Shown here piece by piece: positions 1-8,710 of a stretch of 44,831 bases of DNA. Origin of the DNA: Agilicoccus flavus (GTDB lineage: Bacteria; Actinomycetota; Actinomycetes; Actinomycetales; Dermatophilaceae); assembly GCF_014857905.1 (NCBI RefSeq), contig NZ_JACYXE010000017.1, positions 1 to 44,831 on the forward strand, written 5' to 3'. The position numbers and the translations under genes are program-made. How positions within the stretch are numbered: position 1 is the first letter of the stretch; every line of letters begins with the position of its first letter. Under the pieces are notes generated by a model, which ran no database searches, was not told the DNA's origin, and worked only from the letters and a program-made list of their open reading frames with translations.

Positions 1-87
1 GGTAATCGCCGCCCGGTCGCGCCCAAGCTGCCCGAGGCGGCCTGGATCAACCAGCCATCACCGGAGGCCCTCATACAGACCGCGTAA
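1..87 (+). CDS. C-terminal end of a truncated-by-window protein, probable IS transposase
   Basis: The window opens inside a reading frame whose last 28 codons run to a TAA at 85-87. The peptide is basic then mixed and ends PSPEALIQTA. No domain can be recognised from so short a tail. The transposase call is inference: the frame stops about 20 nt before what looks like an insertion-sequence terminus, and that terminus supplies the stop codon of the facing exporter gene. An unrelated gene end is possible. Confidence 0.45.
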   Translation, partial: GNRRPVAPKLPEAAWINQPSPEALIQTA

Positions 88-115
88 CGAGACGTGTCTC
101 AGACTGCTTGACATC
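1..115. mobile_element. Right end of an insertion sequence (partial)
   Basis: Past the stop at 87 lies a short non-coding stretch with GAGAC-GT-GTCTC at 89-100 and TGTCTCAGACTGCTTGACAT at 95-114, a typical terminal-repeat-like sequence. The opposing FUSC exporter frame reads into this stretch, picks up five unrelated residues (RCQAV) and stops at 99-101. This is what an insertion into the 3' part of that gene would produce. The family (IS3-like or other) cannot be fixed because the other end is outside the window. The outer boundary, about 110-116, is estimated. Confidence 0.5.
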
Positions 116-1754
116 TTCCGGCGGCGGTGCGCCGCGCCACCTGGTCGGATTCGAGCAGCGCGTGGTAGAGCAGTCGGCGGTGCTCGCGGGCGGCGCGGGT
201 CTCGAGGCGGCCCGTCGCGAGGTCGGCCAGGACCTCGTCGATCCCGACGACGACGTCGCGGGCGTACGCGCGCAGCAGGGTGACGTTGTGCCCCCGCCCC
301 GAGACGGCGAGGACGACGAGCGCGACGGTCACCGCGAGCACGGTGTCGAGGCCGCGCTCGACGACGAGCGAGCCCGGGTCGGAGCGGGCGGCGGCGTGCG
401 ACCCGATCGTCAGCGCGAGGGGCGTGATGGCGACGACCGCGAAGCCGTAGTTGCGGACGATGAGCAGCTCGACCACGAACTGGAGCCCGGCGACCACGAG
501 GACGAGCGCCCACCCCTGCGGGTCGAGCGCCGTGAGCGCCGCGAAGAGCAGGAGACCGACCGCCGTCCCGGCGAGCCGCTGCAGGGCGCGCACGATCTGG
601 GATTCCCGGGTGCCGCCCTGGTGCAGGACGAGGGTGGCGAACGCGGCGGCCCAGTAGACGTGCGATCCGCCGAGGGCCAGCGCGATCGCGCCCGCCACCA
701 GCGAGGCGAGGGCCACCCGCGCGGCGACGAGCAGGATCTCGGACGGCCAGCGCGCGGCGCGGCGCAGCAGGGCGGCGGCGCCGGGGCGTCCGAGCGAGGT
801 GTCGCGGATCTGCTCGACGTCGATCCGCCGCGCGCGCTCGCCCCGGTCGGCCCCGCTCCCCGGGGCGCCCGCCCCGGGCGCCGAAGTGCCGGTGGGCTCA
901 CCGGGCAGCCCCGGCGCGTCGATCTCCGCCGGTGCCTCGACCCCCGCCGGCTCCCGGCGCTCGGGGCCCTCGTCGCCCGCGGGCCCCCACGGCGCCGGGT
1001 CGATGCCGAGGATGCCGCCCGTGATCCGCGCCGTGGCCGCGACGTACCGGTCCTGCACCGACCACAGGCGGGTCGTCCACTCCGGCTGCGAACCGGCGTC
1101 GGTGACGACGGTCCACGCGTGGTGCAGCGCGGTGGACGTCGCATGCCGGACCGCCTCGAGCGCCCCGCGCCGGTCCTCCGCCTCGAACCGGCCCATCGCG
1201 GACTCCGCGGCCTCGACGGCGAGCCGCTGGGGCCGGGACGGGTCGCGGACGAGGTCGCTCAGCCCGACGGCGAACGCGACGGCGGCCCCGACGATCGTCG
1301 CCGCGACCACGTGGGCGACCGGTGGGCCGTGCAACGCGGCGAGGCCGCCGACCCCGTTGACGAGCACGAAGAAGAACGCCCCGGGCGGACCGACCCGCAG
1401 CGTGAGGCAGGCGAAGGAGGCGAGGGTGGCCGTCGCCGCGAGCGCGAGCACCCCGAGGACCGGCATGGGGGCGGCGAGGGCGCCGAGACCGGCCGCGGCG
1501 ACGAGCCCCGTGGCCACCCCCAGCATCAGCCGTCGCCGGTAGCGAGCGGCCGTCGTCGGACCGTAGAGGACGGTGAAGGCGCCGAGACTCGCGAGCATGC
1601 CCAGCCGCAGGTCGCCCACGACCTGGGCGGTGCCGAGCACGACGAGCATCGTCGCCGCGGCCTTGAGGGCCACCGGCCAGCGCGGCGGCGACGGGTTGAG
1701 CACGAACGCGGCCCGCGCGTGGCGACGCCACGGGCTCAGGGGATTCGAGGGCAC
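99..1754 (-). CDS. FUSC/aromatic-acid exporter family membrane protein, C-terminally truncated
   Basis: A 551-residue membrane protein with two blocks of hydrophobic segments (about residues 25-165 and 345-495) separated by a soluble region with a Pro/Gly/Ala-rich linker near 255-310. This is the layout of fusaric-acid-resistance (FUSC) exporters, which use a duplicated membrane module to expel aromatic acids or similar compounds. The second block contains VYWAAAFATLVLHQGGT and the block-ending YGFAVVAITPLALTIG, typical of the family. It starts at GTG 1754, with GACAAT seven nt upstream as a possible -10. The C-terminal cytoplasmic tail usual after the last helices is cut short: the last residues RCQAV come from the adjoining insertion-sequence end. 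Transport function may survive; substrate unknown. Confidence 0.8.
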   Translation of the reverse strand: MPSNPLSPWRRHARAAFVLNPSPPRWPVALKAAATMLVVLGTAQVVGDLRLGMLASLGAFTVLYGPTTAARYRRRLMLGVATGLVAAAGLGALAAPMPVLGVLALAATATLASFACLTLRVGPPGAFFFVLVNGVGGLAALHGPPVAHVVAATIVGAAVAFAVGLSDLVRDPSRPQRLAVEAAESAMGRFEAEDRRGALEAVRHATSTALHHAWTVVTDAGSQPEWTTRLWSVQDRYVAATARITGGILGIDPAPWGPAGDEGPERREPAGVEAPAEIDAPGLPGEPTGTSAPGAGAPGSGADRGERARRIDVEQIRDTSLGRPGAAALLRRAARWPSEILLVAARVALASLVAGAIALALGGSHVYWAAAFATLVLHQGGTRESQIVRALQRLAGTAVGLLLFAALTALDPQGWALVLVVAGLQFVVELLIVRNYGFAVVAITPLALTIGSHAAARSDPGSLVVERGLDTVLAVTVALVVLAVSGRGHNVTLLRAYARDVVVGIDEVLADLATGRLETRAAREHRRLLYHALLESDQVARRTAAGRCQAV

Positions 1755-1842
1755 CGTCCCGATTGTCCCCGACGCGCCCGGGTCCTCCCGGCGCCGGCCG
1801 GCCCGTGGGTCGAGACGGCGGTGGGCGGCCGAGGGATCCGCG

Positions 1843-2124
1843 TCAGCGGCGCTCGCCGTGGTGCTCGGGGCCGGTGTCGCCGGGGACGGCGTCCTGCGCG
1901 TCGTCCTCGCTGATCGTCACCCCGGACAGGAGGTCGCCCGAGTCGGTGCCGGTCACGCGGCCGCCGATGACGCCGTCGGCCCCCTCGCCCGCGGTCGGCG
2001 CGTCGGACATGACGGCCCCGCCCTCGGCGGAACGGGTGCCGGTCTGGCTGGCCGTGTCCTCCGCGGTCTGCGATTCGGGGTTGTCGCGGGGGTCGACCTC
2101 GGGGGTCTGGTCGTCGGTGCTCAC
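1843..2124 (-). CDS. Small acidic hydrophilic protein, unknown function
   Basis: A 93-residue protein with GTG start at 2124 preceded by a clear GGAAGGA ribosome-binding site. It is rich in Asp, Glu, Thr, Ser and Gly with no hydrophobic segment, so it is probably an intrinsically disordered cytoplasmic protein. The last third (GVIGGRVTGTDSGDLLSGVT) is the only part with ordered-looking residues. I do not recognise a family. It stands alone between the exporter and the sugar-dehydrogenase lipoprotein, all on the minus strand. Codon usage is typical of the neighbours, which supports a real gene. Confidence 0.7.
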   Translation of the reverse strand: MSTDDQTPEVDPRDNPESQTAEDTASQTGTRSAEGGAVMSDAPTAGEGADGVIGGRVTGTDSGDLLSGVTISEDDAQDAVPGDTGPEHHGERR

Positions 2125-2233
2125 GGGGAGTCCTTCCGTCGGGGTGGTGGGGCGATCGTCAGCCTGTCACGCCCGCGACGGCGCCCGCGCGGGCGGGCGG
2201 GCGACGACCGAGCCGGGGGAGGACGGCCGCCGG

Positions 2234-3472
2234 TCAGCCGGTCGGGGCGAGGCGCAGGAGACGGCCCGACGAGCCGTCCTCGAGCAGCCAGATCGCGCCG
2301 TCGGGCCCCTGCTCGACCTCGCGGATGCGTTCGCCGAGGTCCCACCGGTCGGCCGCCGTCGCGGTGGTCCCGTCGAGGTCGAGGCGGATGAGGGCCTGCC
2401 CGGACAGGGCGCCCACGAACGCGTCGCCGCGCCAGGCCGGGAAGGCGGCGCCGGAGTAGATCATCAGGCTGCTCGGCGAGATCGACGGGTTCCACGAGGC
2501 CTTGGGGGCGACGAACCCGTCGCCCGCGGCGTGGTCGGGGATGTCGCGCCCGTCGTAGTGGCTGCCGTTCGAGGCGCGCGGCCAGCCGTAGTTGCCGCCC
2601 CGTTCGACGAGGTTGACCTCGTCGCCGCCCTGCGGGCCCATCTCCGAGGACCACAGGCGGCCGTCGCCGTCGAAGGCCAGCCCGAGGGGGTTGCGATGGC
2701 CGAGGCTCCACACCCGCGCCGCGGCCCCGCCCCGGCTCGCGAACGGGTTGTCGGCGGGAGGCTGCCCCGACAGGTCGAGCCGCAGGATCTTGCCGAGGTC
2801 GGTGCCGAGGTCCTGCGCGGGCTCCATCTTCTGCCGCTCACCGGAACTGATGAACAGGTGGCGCCCGTCCGGGGCGATCGCCATCCGGTGCGAGTAGTGC
2901 GCGTTCCCGCTGCTGGGGTCCTGCCGCCAGAGGGGCGTGAGGCCCTCGAGCCGGGGCTGCCCGTCCGCCGGCAGCGTGGCCCGGGCGACGACGGCCCGGG
3001 TGCCGCCGTCGGCCTCCTCGGCCCAGCTCAGGTAGATCCGCCGATCGGTGGCGAACGTCGGGCCGACGATGACGTCGCCGAGCCCGCCCTGCCCCGCGTC
3101 GGCGACCCCGGGCACCCCGGCGACCTCCTGCGTGGCCCCCGAAGCCGGGTCGACGAGCAGGAGGGTCCCGCCCTTGAGCGTGACGAGGGCGCGGCCGTCC
3201 GGGAGGAACGCCATGGCCCAGGGCGCGTCCAGCGTCGCCACCTCGGCCACCGTGAAGGGGGCGCCGTCGGGGCCCGGTGTCCCGGCCGGGAACGCGGCGC
3301 CGGCCGACTCCGGGGCCTTCGAGGCAGTGGAGCCCGTGGAACCCGTGGCGCCCGTGGCAGCCGACCGGGGCGAATCCGACTGCGGCCCCGTCGAGCCCGG
3401 TGACGTACACCCCGTGCTGAACACGATCGCGGCGAGCGTGGCGGACGCGAGGACCAGCTTCCGGGGCGCCAT
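2234..3472 (-). CDS. PQQ-dependent sugar dehydrogenase (YliI/Gdh-B-like) lipoprotein
   Basis: A 412-residue secreted lipoprotein of the soluble quinoprotein glucose/sorbosone dehydrogenase superfamily, a six-bladed propeller that oxidises aldoses with PQQ outside the membrane. It has an N-terminal signal ending in a lipobox-like STGC at about residue 22, a Ser/Thr/Gly-rich tether to about 65, then the propeller. Family motifs seen are NAHYSHRMAIAPDGR, ISSGER, GHRNPLGLAFD, WSSEMGPQGGDEVNLVERGG and NYGWP. These correspond to the catalytic His/Arg and calcium/PQQ strands of the family. The start is ATG 3472, with TAAGGT exactly 6 nt upstream, suggesting a leaderless transcript. Actual sugar specificity and PQQ supply are unknown; many such proteins are annotated only by fold. 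Confidence 0.88.
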   Translation of the reverse strand: MAPRKLVLASATLAAIVFSTGCTSPGSTGPQSDSPRSAATGATGSTGSTASKAPESAGAAFPAGTPGPDGAPFTVAEVATLDAPWAMAFLPDGRALVTLKGGTLLLVDPASGATQEVAGVPGVADAGQGGLGDVIVGPTFATDRRIYLSWAEEADGGTRAVVARATLPADGQPRLEGLTPLWRQDPSSGNAHYSHRMAIAPDGRHLFISSGERQKMEPAQDLGTDLGKILRLDLSGQPPADNPFASRGGAAARVWSLGHRNPLGLAFDGDGRLWSSEMGPQGGDEVNLVERGGNYGWPRASNGSHYDGRDIPDHAAGDGFVAPKASWNPSISPSSLMIYSGAAFPAWRGDAFVGALSGQALIRLDLDGTTATAADRWDLGERIREVEQGPDGAIWLLEDGSSGRLLRLAPTG

Positions 3473-3478
3473 GGAGCG

Positions 3479-3484
3479 ACCTTA
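3479..3484 (-). promoter_or_regulatory. -10 box TAAGGT of leaderless lipoprotein gene
   Basis: TAAGGT lies 6 nt upstream of ATG 3472 on the minus strand, which places the predicted transcription start on the start codon. There is no Shine-Dalgarno sequence. Confidence 0.5.
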
Positions 3485-3550
3485 CGCGGCGAGGCGGCGC
3501 CAGGGTCCGGCGGCGAGCCCCGAGGGCGGGTGCGCCGCGCGGGGGTGCCC

Positions 3551-3556
3551 TAGGGT
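3551..3556 (+). promoter_or_regulatory. -10 box TAGGGT of leaderless lactonase gene
   Basis: TAGGGT followed by six nt and ATG 3563; no ribosome-binding site is visible. Same geometry as the divergent gene's box 67 nt away. Confidence 0.5.
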
Positions 3557-3562
3557 CGGGGC

Positions 3563-4576
3563 ATGACCGAACTCGTCCTCGTGGCCGAATCGGGCGACGG
3601 CACTGTCTCCGCCCTGAACCTGCAGACCGACGGCACGGCGCACCTGAACCGGCTCGCGACCTCGCCCGTCGGCGACGGGTGCGGGACGTTCGCGGTCGAC
3701 GCCCGCCGCGACCTCGTGTACGCGGCGGCCAAGGGGGAGCCGGCCCAGCTCGTCACGCTGCGGCTCGACCGCGCGTCCGGCGAGCTCACCGAGACCTCGC
3801 GCCGGGCCGTCGACGACTCCCTCACCTACCTCGAGCTCACCCACGACGGGAGCGTCCTCCTCGGCGCCTCCTTCGGCGGGGGTTTCGCCGCGTCGTGGCA
3901 GGTCGGCGACGACGGGACGGTCGGGGAGCCCCGCAGCCGGGTCGAGTTCGCCAACGCCCACTGCGTCGTCGCGGCCGGGCCGTACGCGTACGTCGTCTCG
4001 CTCGGCGAGGACCTCGTGGCCCAGTTCTCGGTCGCGCCCGGCGGCGCCCTCACCCCGCTCGACCCGCCCACCGTCGCCTGCCCGGAGGGGAGCGGGCCGC
4101 GCCACCTCGTCCTCGCGGGGAGCAACGCCTACCTCGTCACGGAGTACTCGGCGGAGGCGATCCGCTTCGACGTCGCGGACGACGGCACGCTCACCGCGGC
4201 GGAGTCGGTACGCATCGACGATCCGGCCGCGAACCTGGCCCACAGCCGCATGGGGGCCGACCCGCTCGAGGAGCACCTGCGCTGGGGCGCCGACCTGCAC
4301 GTCGCCCGGGGGTTCCTGCTGTGCTCGGAGCGGACCGCGTCGACGATCGCCTCGGTCGCGCTCGACGCCGACGGCCGTCTCGGGCAGGTCGTATCCATCT
4401 CCGGGACCGAGACCCAGCCGCGCGGGTTCGTCGTCACCCCCGACGAGCGGTTGGCGATCGCCGCCGGCGAGCGCTCCACCCACCTTCGCCTGCACCGCGT
4501 CGAGGACGACGGCCGCCTCGTGCCCGTCGAGCGGGTGGCGATCGGCGCAAAGGCGAACTGGGTCCGCGTCGTCTGA
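3563..4576 (+). CDS. Lactonase family protein (6-phosphogluconolactonase-like beta-propeller)
   Basis: A 337-residue cytoplasmic seven-bladed propeller of the YbhE/Pgl lactonase family. Typical repeated strands appear as VLVAESGDGTVSALNL, DARRDLVYAAAKG, LTYLELTHDGSVLLGASFGG, GPRHLVL, VTEYSAEAIRFDV and PRGFVVTPDERLAIAAGERS. Members hydrolyse 6-phosphogluconolactone in the pentose-phosphate pathway or other sugar lactones; some are uncharacterised. It starts at ATG 3563 with a leaderless promoter box. It is divergent from the sugar dehydrogenase at 2234-3472. That is suggestive, since a sugar dehydrogenase yields a lactone, but the dehydrogenase is exported and this protein has no signal peptide. 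Confidence 0.82.
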   Translation: MTELVLVAESGDGTVSALNLQTDGTAHLNRLATSPVGDGCGTFAVDARRDLVYAAAKGEPAQLVTLRLDRASGELTETSRRAVDDSLTYLELTHDGSVLLGASFGGGFAASWQVGDDGTVGEPRSRVEFANAHCVVAAGPYAYVVSLGEDLVAQFSVAPGGALTPLDPPTVACPEGSGPRHLVLAGSNAYLVTEYSAEAIRFDVADDGTLTAAESVRIDDPAANLAHSRMGADPLEEHLRWGADLHVARGFLLCSERTASTIASVALDADGRLGQVVSISGTETQPRGFVVTPDERLAIAAGERSTHLRLHRVEDDGRLVPVERVAIGAKANWVRVV

Positions 4577-4756
4577 GAAGGTGAGGCGCAGGCCGTCGAT
4601 CCGCGGGCGAGCCGGTTCCGCAGTCTCCTCGGTCGAGGGCCGTCCGGGCCGGACCCGGCGCGGGGGGTGAGCGGCTTCCCGCATCGGCCGGTCCCGCCGA
4701 CCTAGGCTGACCCCCGCGGCCCGATCCGAGCCGCTCGGAGCAGCGGGAGGGTGGCC

Positions 4757-5935
4757 ATGGCCCAGGGCACACCCTCCCGGCGCGAGGTGCTCGTCCCGTC
4801 CGCCGCGCTGCTGTGGGGGCTGCAGGCCGCCCTCCTCAACCCGGTCATCGGGATCCTCCTCGTCTCGCTGTACGACGCGTCGCCCGGCGACGTCGGCTGG
4901 GTGCTCTCCGTGTACAACGTGGCGGGATTCGTCGCGTCTCTCGTGCTGCCCGTCCGGGCGGACCGCACCGGCGAGTACCTGCGCCCCATGCTCGCGTGCT
5001 CGGTCCTGACGATCCTGTGCGCGGCCGTCATGGGGGTCACGACGTCGCTGCCGGTGGCCCTCGTCGCCCTCGTCGCGTTCGGCGGCCCGGCCGGGGTGGG
5101 GGCGGCGCTGCTCTTCGCGCACCTCAAGCACCGCGGCGCCGGCCTGGCCGACATCGTCGGCACGCGGGCGGTGCTGGCCTTCGCCTGGGTCGCCGGGCCG
5201 CCGATCGCGACCTTCGTCATGGGCCTGTTCGGCGACCGCTCCGTCCTCGCGCTCATCGCCGCCGTCGGCGCGGGCGCCGCGGTCACGACCGTCGCCATGC
5301 GGCTCTCCGACGTCCGTCGCGGGATGTCGGGGACGGCGGCCCCCGCCGTCGACGACCGCCGCGAGCGCGCCCCGCGGCTGCCCCTCGCCGCGGCCGCCGT
5401 CGCCGTCGTGCTGCTCCAGGCGGCGAACTACGGCGCGGTCGTCGTGACGACGCTCTTCGTCACCCGCTCGCTGGGACTCGACGTCATGTGGGCGGGGGTC
5501 GCACTCGGGGTCTGCGCGGCCCTCGAGGTGCCCGCCCTCGTCTTCGCCGGGTGGCTCGGCGCGCGGTTCGCCGCGCCGCTGCTCATGGTCGCGGGCGCCC
5601 TCGCCGGCGTCGCCTACAACGGCCTCGTCGTGCTCGCGGCGGCGCCGGCCGCCCTCCTGGGCCTGCAGGTCCTCAACGCGTTCTTCATCGCGATCGTCTC
5701 GGGCATCGGCCTCGCGTGGTTCCAGGCGGTCATCCCGGGCCCGGGGCTCGCGTCGGGGTTGTTCATGAACACCCGGAAGATCGGCGCGATCCTGTCGGGG
5801 CCGGTCGTCGGTCTCGCCGGGGTGAGCTCGCTCGGGTACGGCGCGGTGTTCCTCGGCTTCGCCGGGCTGTGCGCCCTCGCGCTGGTCTTCCTCCTCGGGG
5901 CGTCCCGCCACCCGGCGATGCGCACGATCGGCTGA
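4757..5935 (+). CDS. MFS transporter, sugar efflux (SET)-like
   Basis: A 392-residue protein with about twelve hydrophobic segments and a short central charged loop (about 188-205, DVRRGMSGTAA). The C-terminal half includes GLASGLFMNTRKIGAILSGP, which resembles the sugar efflux transporter (SetA/SetB) subgroup of the major facilitator superfamily. It would export sugars or sugar-like molecules by proton antiport. I prefer ATG 4757 to GTG 4751 because GGGAGG at 4745-4750 is then 6 nt away rather than abutting. A possible -10 (TAGGCT) lies near 4703. It follows the lactonase on the same strand with a 180-nt gap and probably has its own promoter. The substrate is not determinable. Confidence 0.75.
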   Translation: MAQGTPSRREVLVPSAALLWGLQAALLNPVIGILLVSLYDASPGDVGWVLSVYNVAGFVASLVLPVRADRTGEYLRPMLACSVLTILCAAVMGVTTSLPVALVALVAFGGPAGVGAALLFAHLKHRGAGLADIVGTRAVLAFAWVAGPPIATFVMGLFGDRSVLALIAAVGAGAAVTTVAMRLSDVRRGMSGTAAPAVDDRRERAPRLPLAAAAVAVVLLQAANYGAVVVTTLFVTRSLGLDVMWAGVALGVCAALEVPALVFAGWLGARFAAPLLMVAGALAGVAYNGLVVLAAAPAALLGLQVLNAFFIAIVSGIGLAWFQAVIPGPGLASGLFMNTRKIGAILSGPVVGLAGVSSLGYGAVFLGFAGLCALALVFLLGASRHPAMRTIG

Positions 5936-6035
5936 GCGGCCGCGCGTCGCAGGCGGTGCCGCCGGCCCCGGCGTCGTCCCGTTCCGTCGCCCCTGTTCAC
6001 GACGTTCGCGGCCACGGCCGCGTCGAGGATCGACG

Positions 6036-6063
6036 GGTCACGAGGGGGTCACACCCCGGTCAC
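6036..6063 (+). repeat. Three GGTCAC direct repeats at 11-bp period upstream of codBA
   Basis: GGTCAC occurs at 6036-6041, 6047-6052 and 6058-6063, each separated by 5 nt, so all three lie on the same helical face. They are about 40 nt upstream of a possible -10 (TAGGTT, 6103-6108) for the codBA operon. This is a plausible activator or repressor site (inference). Confidence 0.4.
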
Positions 6064-6160
6064 GGTCCGGCCGCGAGGCCCGGAACCGTCCCCCGTGTTC
6101 GATAGGTTGCGGTGACGCCCATCGCTGCGCCGGTCGTTCCCTCCCGTGCCAGGAGCCCCC

Positions 6161-7468
6161 ATGTCCCGCACCGCCCCGCAGAGCGAGCCCGCTGCCGACC
6201 GGCCCGTCGACCCCGAGGTCGCCGTCGACCCCGACTACGCGTTCTCCCCCGTGCCCCGAACGGCCCGCCGCGGGTTCTGGTCGGTCGGGTTCGTCCTGCT
6301 CGGGTTCACCTTCTTCTCGGCGAGCATGAGCGTCGGCGCCAAGCTCGGCACGGGACTCGACCTCTCGGGGTTCCTCACCGCGGTCCTCCTCGGCGGGCTC
6401 TTCCTCGCCGTGTACACCGGCGCGCTCGCCTACGTGGGCGCGCGCACGGGCCTCGGCATGGACCTCATCGCCCGGCGCGCGTTCGGCACGACGGGCAGCT
6501 ACCTGCCGTCCGCGCTCATCTCGCTCACGCAGATGGGGTGGTTCGGGGTGGGCGTCGCGATGTTCGCCATCCCCACCTCCGAGATCATCGGGACGAGCCC
6601 GTGGATCGTCGTGCTCCTCGGGGGCGCGGCCATGACCGCGTCGGCGTACTTCGGCATCAAGGCCATCGAGATCGTCAGCTTCGTGTCGGTGCCGCTCATC
6701 GCCCTGCTCGGCACGTGGTCGATGGTCACCGCGACGAACGACGCGGGCGGGCTCGCGCAGGTGTTCGGCGCCTCCGGGGGGATGCCGCTGCTCACGGGCA
6801 TCGCCCTCGTCATCGGCTCGTTCATCTCGGGCGGCACGGCCACTCCGAACTTCACCCGGTTCGCCTCCACGCCGGGCAGCGCCGTCGTCACGACGGTCGT
6901 CGCGTTCCTCCTCGGGAACGCCCTCATGTTCGGCTTCGGCGCGGTCGGCGGGGCGTTCACCGGCAAGGACGACATCTTCTACGTGATGATCGCGCAGGGT
7001 CTGGCCCTGCCGGCGATCATCGTGCTCGGGGCCAACATCTGGACGACGAACAACAACGCCCTCTACTCCTCGGGCCTCGGGTTCGCGAACATCACGAACG
7101 CGCCCCGGCGCCCGCTCGTCCTCGTCGCCGGGTTCGTCGGGACCCTCCTCGCCATGTGGCTGTACGACAACTTCGTGGGCTGGCTCACCTTCCTCTCGGC
7201 CGCCCTGCCGCCCGTCGGCGCGATCTTCATCGCCGACTTCGTCCGCCACCGCGAGCACTACCTGGCCGCGGACGGCGTCGCGCGTCCCCTGCACGGGGTC
7301 CACGTCGGCGCCGTCGTCGGCGTGGTCGCCGGGGGCCTCGTCGGCATCCTCGTGCCCGCCGGCGTCCCCTCGATCAACGCGATGGTCGTCGCGCTCGTGT
7401 GCTGGTTCGTCGGCGATCTCGTGCAGGGTGGGCGACCGGCCGGCGCGACGACCCGGGCGGGTGTCTGA
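6161..7468 (+). CDS. codB: Cytosine permease CodB
   Basis: A 435-residue NCS1-family permease with about twelve hydrophobic segments. It is immediately followed by cytosine deaminase, which fixes cytosine as the likely substrate, imported by cation symport. Family-typical stretches are GLDLSGFLTAVLLGG, ARTGLGMDLIARRAFG, LTQMGWFGVGVAMFA, GIKAIEIVS and IWTTNNNALYSSGLGFANI. The N-terminal tail of about 45 residues is hydrophilic. The start is ATG 6161, preceded by AGGAG at 6151-6155; the upstream ATG 6146 lacks a site. The stop overlaps the next start (TGATG), so the two genes are translationally coupled. Confidence 0.92.
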   Translation: MSRTAPQSEPAADRPVDPEVAVDPDYAFSPVPRTARRGFWSVGFVLLGFTFFSASMSVGAKLGTGLDLSGFLTAVLLGGLFLAVYTGALAYVGARTGLGMDLIARRAFGTTGSYLPSALISLTQMGWFGVGVAMFAIPTSEIIGTSPWIVVLLGGAAMTASAYFGIKAIEIVSFVSVPLIALLGTWSMVTATNDAGGLAQVFGASGGMPLLTGIALVIGSFISGGTATPNFTRFASTPGSAVVTTVVAFLLGNALMFGFGAVGGAFTGKDDIFYVMIAQGLALPAIIVLGANIWTTNNNALYSSGLGFANITNAPRRPLVLVAGFVGTLLAMWLYDNFVGWLTFLSAALPPVGAIFIADFVRHREHYLAADGVARPLHGVHVGAVVGVVAGGLVGILVPAGVPSINAMVVALVCWFVGDLVQGGRPAGATTRAGV

Positions 7469-8703
7469 TGCTGCTGCGCGACGTCCGCCTGCCCGAGGGG
7501 ACCGGCCCGGTCGACCTGCGCATGGTCGACGGCGTGTTCGCCGAGATCGGACCGGGCCTGGCGCCGGCCGGGTCCGAGAAGGTCGTGCAGGGGCACGGCC
7601 GGCTCGTGCTGCCGCCGTTCGTCGAGTCCCACATCCACCTCGACTCGGTGCTCACGGCGGGCCAACCCGAGCCCAATCACTCCGGCACGCTCTTCGAGGG
7701 CATCGAGCGGTGGGCGCAGCGCAAGACGACGCTGACCCGCGAGGACGTCAAGGAGCGCGTCAACCGGGTCGTGCGCCAGCAGGCGGGGTTCGGGGTGCAG
7801 TTCGTGCGCACCCACGTCGACGTCACCGACCCGCAGCTCACCGCCCTGCACGCGCTGCTCGAGCTGCGCGAGGAGCTCGCGGAGTGGGTGACGATCCAGA
7901 TCGTCGCGTTCCCGCAGGAGGGCATCTGCTCCTTCCCGGACGGTCGCGCGCTGATGACGCGGGCGGCCGACCTCGGCGTCGACGTGCTCGGCGCCATCCC
8001 GCACTTCGAGTTCACCCGCGAGTACGCGGTCGAGTCGCTGAACTTCGTGTGCGAGCTGGCCGCGGAGCGCGGGCTCCTCGTCGACGTCCACTGCGACGAG
8101 ATCGACGACGAGGCGTCCCGCGGGCTCGAGACGCTCGCGACCCGCGCCTACGAGCTGGGCCTCGGTGACCGCGTCACGGCGTCGCACACGACGGCGATGC
8201 ACAGCTACAACAACGCCTACTTCACCCGACTGTTGCGGCTGCTCTCGCTCAGCGGCATCAACTTCGTCTCGAACCCCGTCGTCAACACGCACCTGCAGGG
8301 CCGGATCGACAGCTACCCCAAGCGGCGGGGCGTCACCCGCGTCAAGGAGCTCACCGAGGCCGGCCTCAACGTGTCGTTCGGGCAGGACGACATCTGCGAC
8401 CCGTGGAACCCGCTCGGCACCGGCAACCTGCGCGACGTCGTCTTCACCGGCCTCTACGTCACCCAGATGATGGGCCACGACCAGATCGTCGACTCCTACC
8501 GCTTCGTCACGACGAACGCCGCCCGCACCCTGCACCTCGGCGACGGGTACGGCATCGAGGTCGGTCGGCCCGCCCACCTCGTGGTGCTCGACGCGCAGAG
8601 TTGGTACGACGCCCTCAACTGGAACGCGCCCGTGCTGGCCTCCTACCGGGCCGGACGGGTCATCGCCCGGACCGAGCCCGTCCGGCGCGAGGTGCTCTTC
8701 TGA
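7468..8703 (+). CDS. codA: Cytosine deaminase CodA
   Basis: A 411-residue amidohydrolase that deaminates cytosine to uracil and ammonia for pyrimidine salvage. All metal and catalytic positions match the E. coli enzyme with a constant offset of six: HIHLD (H55, H57), H208 and E211 in HCDE, H240 in SHTTAMHSYNN, and D307 in FGQDDICDPW. The substrate-binding Gln is at 150 (FPQEG). The length is normal for the family. It starts at ATG 7468, overlapping codB by one base, which makes a two-gene import-and-deaminate operon. Related enzymes can also act on isoguanine or 5-fluorocytosine. Confidence 0.95.
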   Translation: MLLRDVRLPEGTGPVDLRMVDGVFAEIGPGLAPAGSEKVVQGHGRLVLPPFVESHIHLDSVLTAGQPEPNHSGTLFEGIERWAQRKTTLTREDVKERVNRVVRQQAGFGVQFVRTHVDVTDPQLTALHALLELREELAEWVTIQIVAFPQEGICSFPDGRALMTRAADLGVDVLGAIPHFEFTREYAVESLNFVCELAAERGLLVDVHCDEIDDEASRGLETLATRAYELGLGDRVTASHTTAMHSYNNAYFTRLLRLLSLSGINFVSNPVVNTHLQGRIDSYPKRRGVTRVKELTEAGLNVSFGQDDICDPWNPLGTGNLRDVVFTGLYVTQMMGHDQIVDSYRFVTTNAARTLHLGDGYGIEVGRPAHLVVLDAQSWYDALNWNAPVLASYRAGRVIARTEPVRREVLF

Positions 8704-8710
8704 GCCGGCC

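Noticed and set aside
3482-5911. An 809-codon minus-strand open frame
   Set aside because: It mirrors the lactonase and MFS genes, has extreme Arg/Asp/Glu/Gly composition and no recognisable fold.
5936-6160. Riboswitch upstream of codBA
   Set aside because: I searched for conserved purine or preQ1-type elements and saw none; only phased GGTCAC repeats.
6112-8703. An 863-codon frame spanning codB and codA
   Set aside because: Only the codA part is real; the upstream portion is codB read out of frame, and codA starts at the TGATG overlap.
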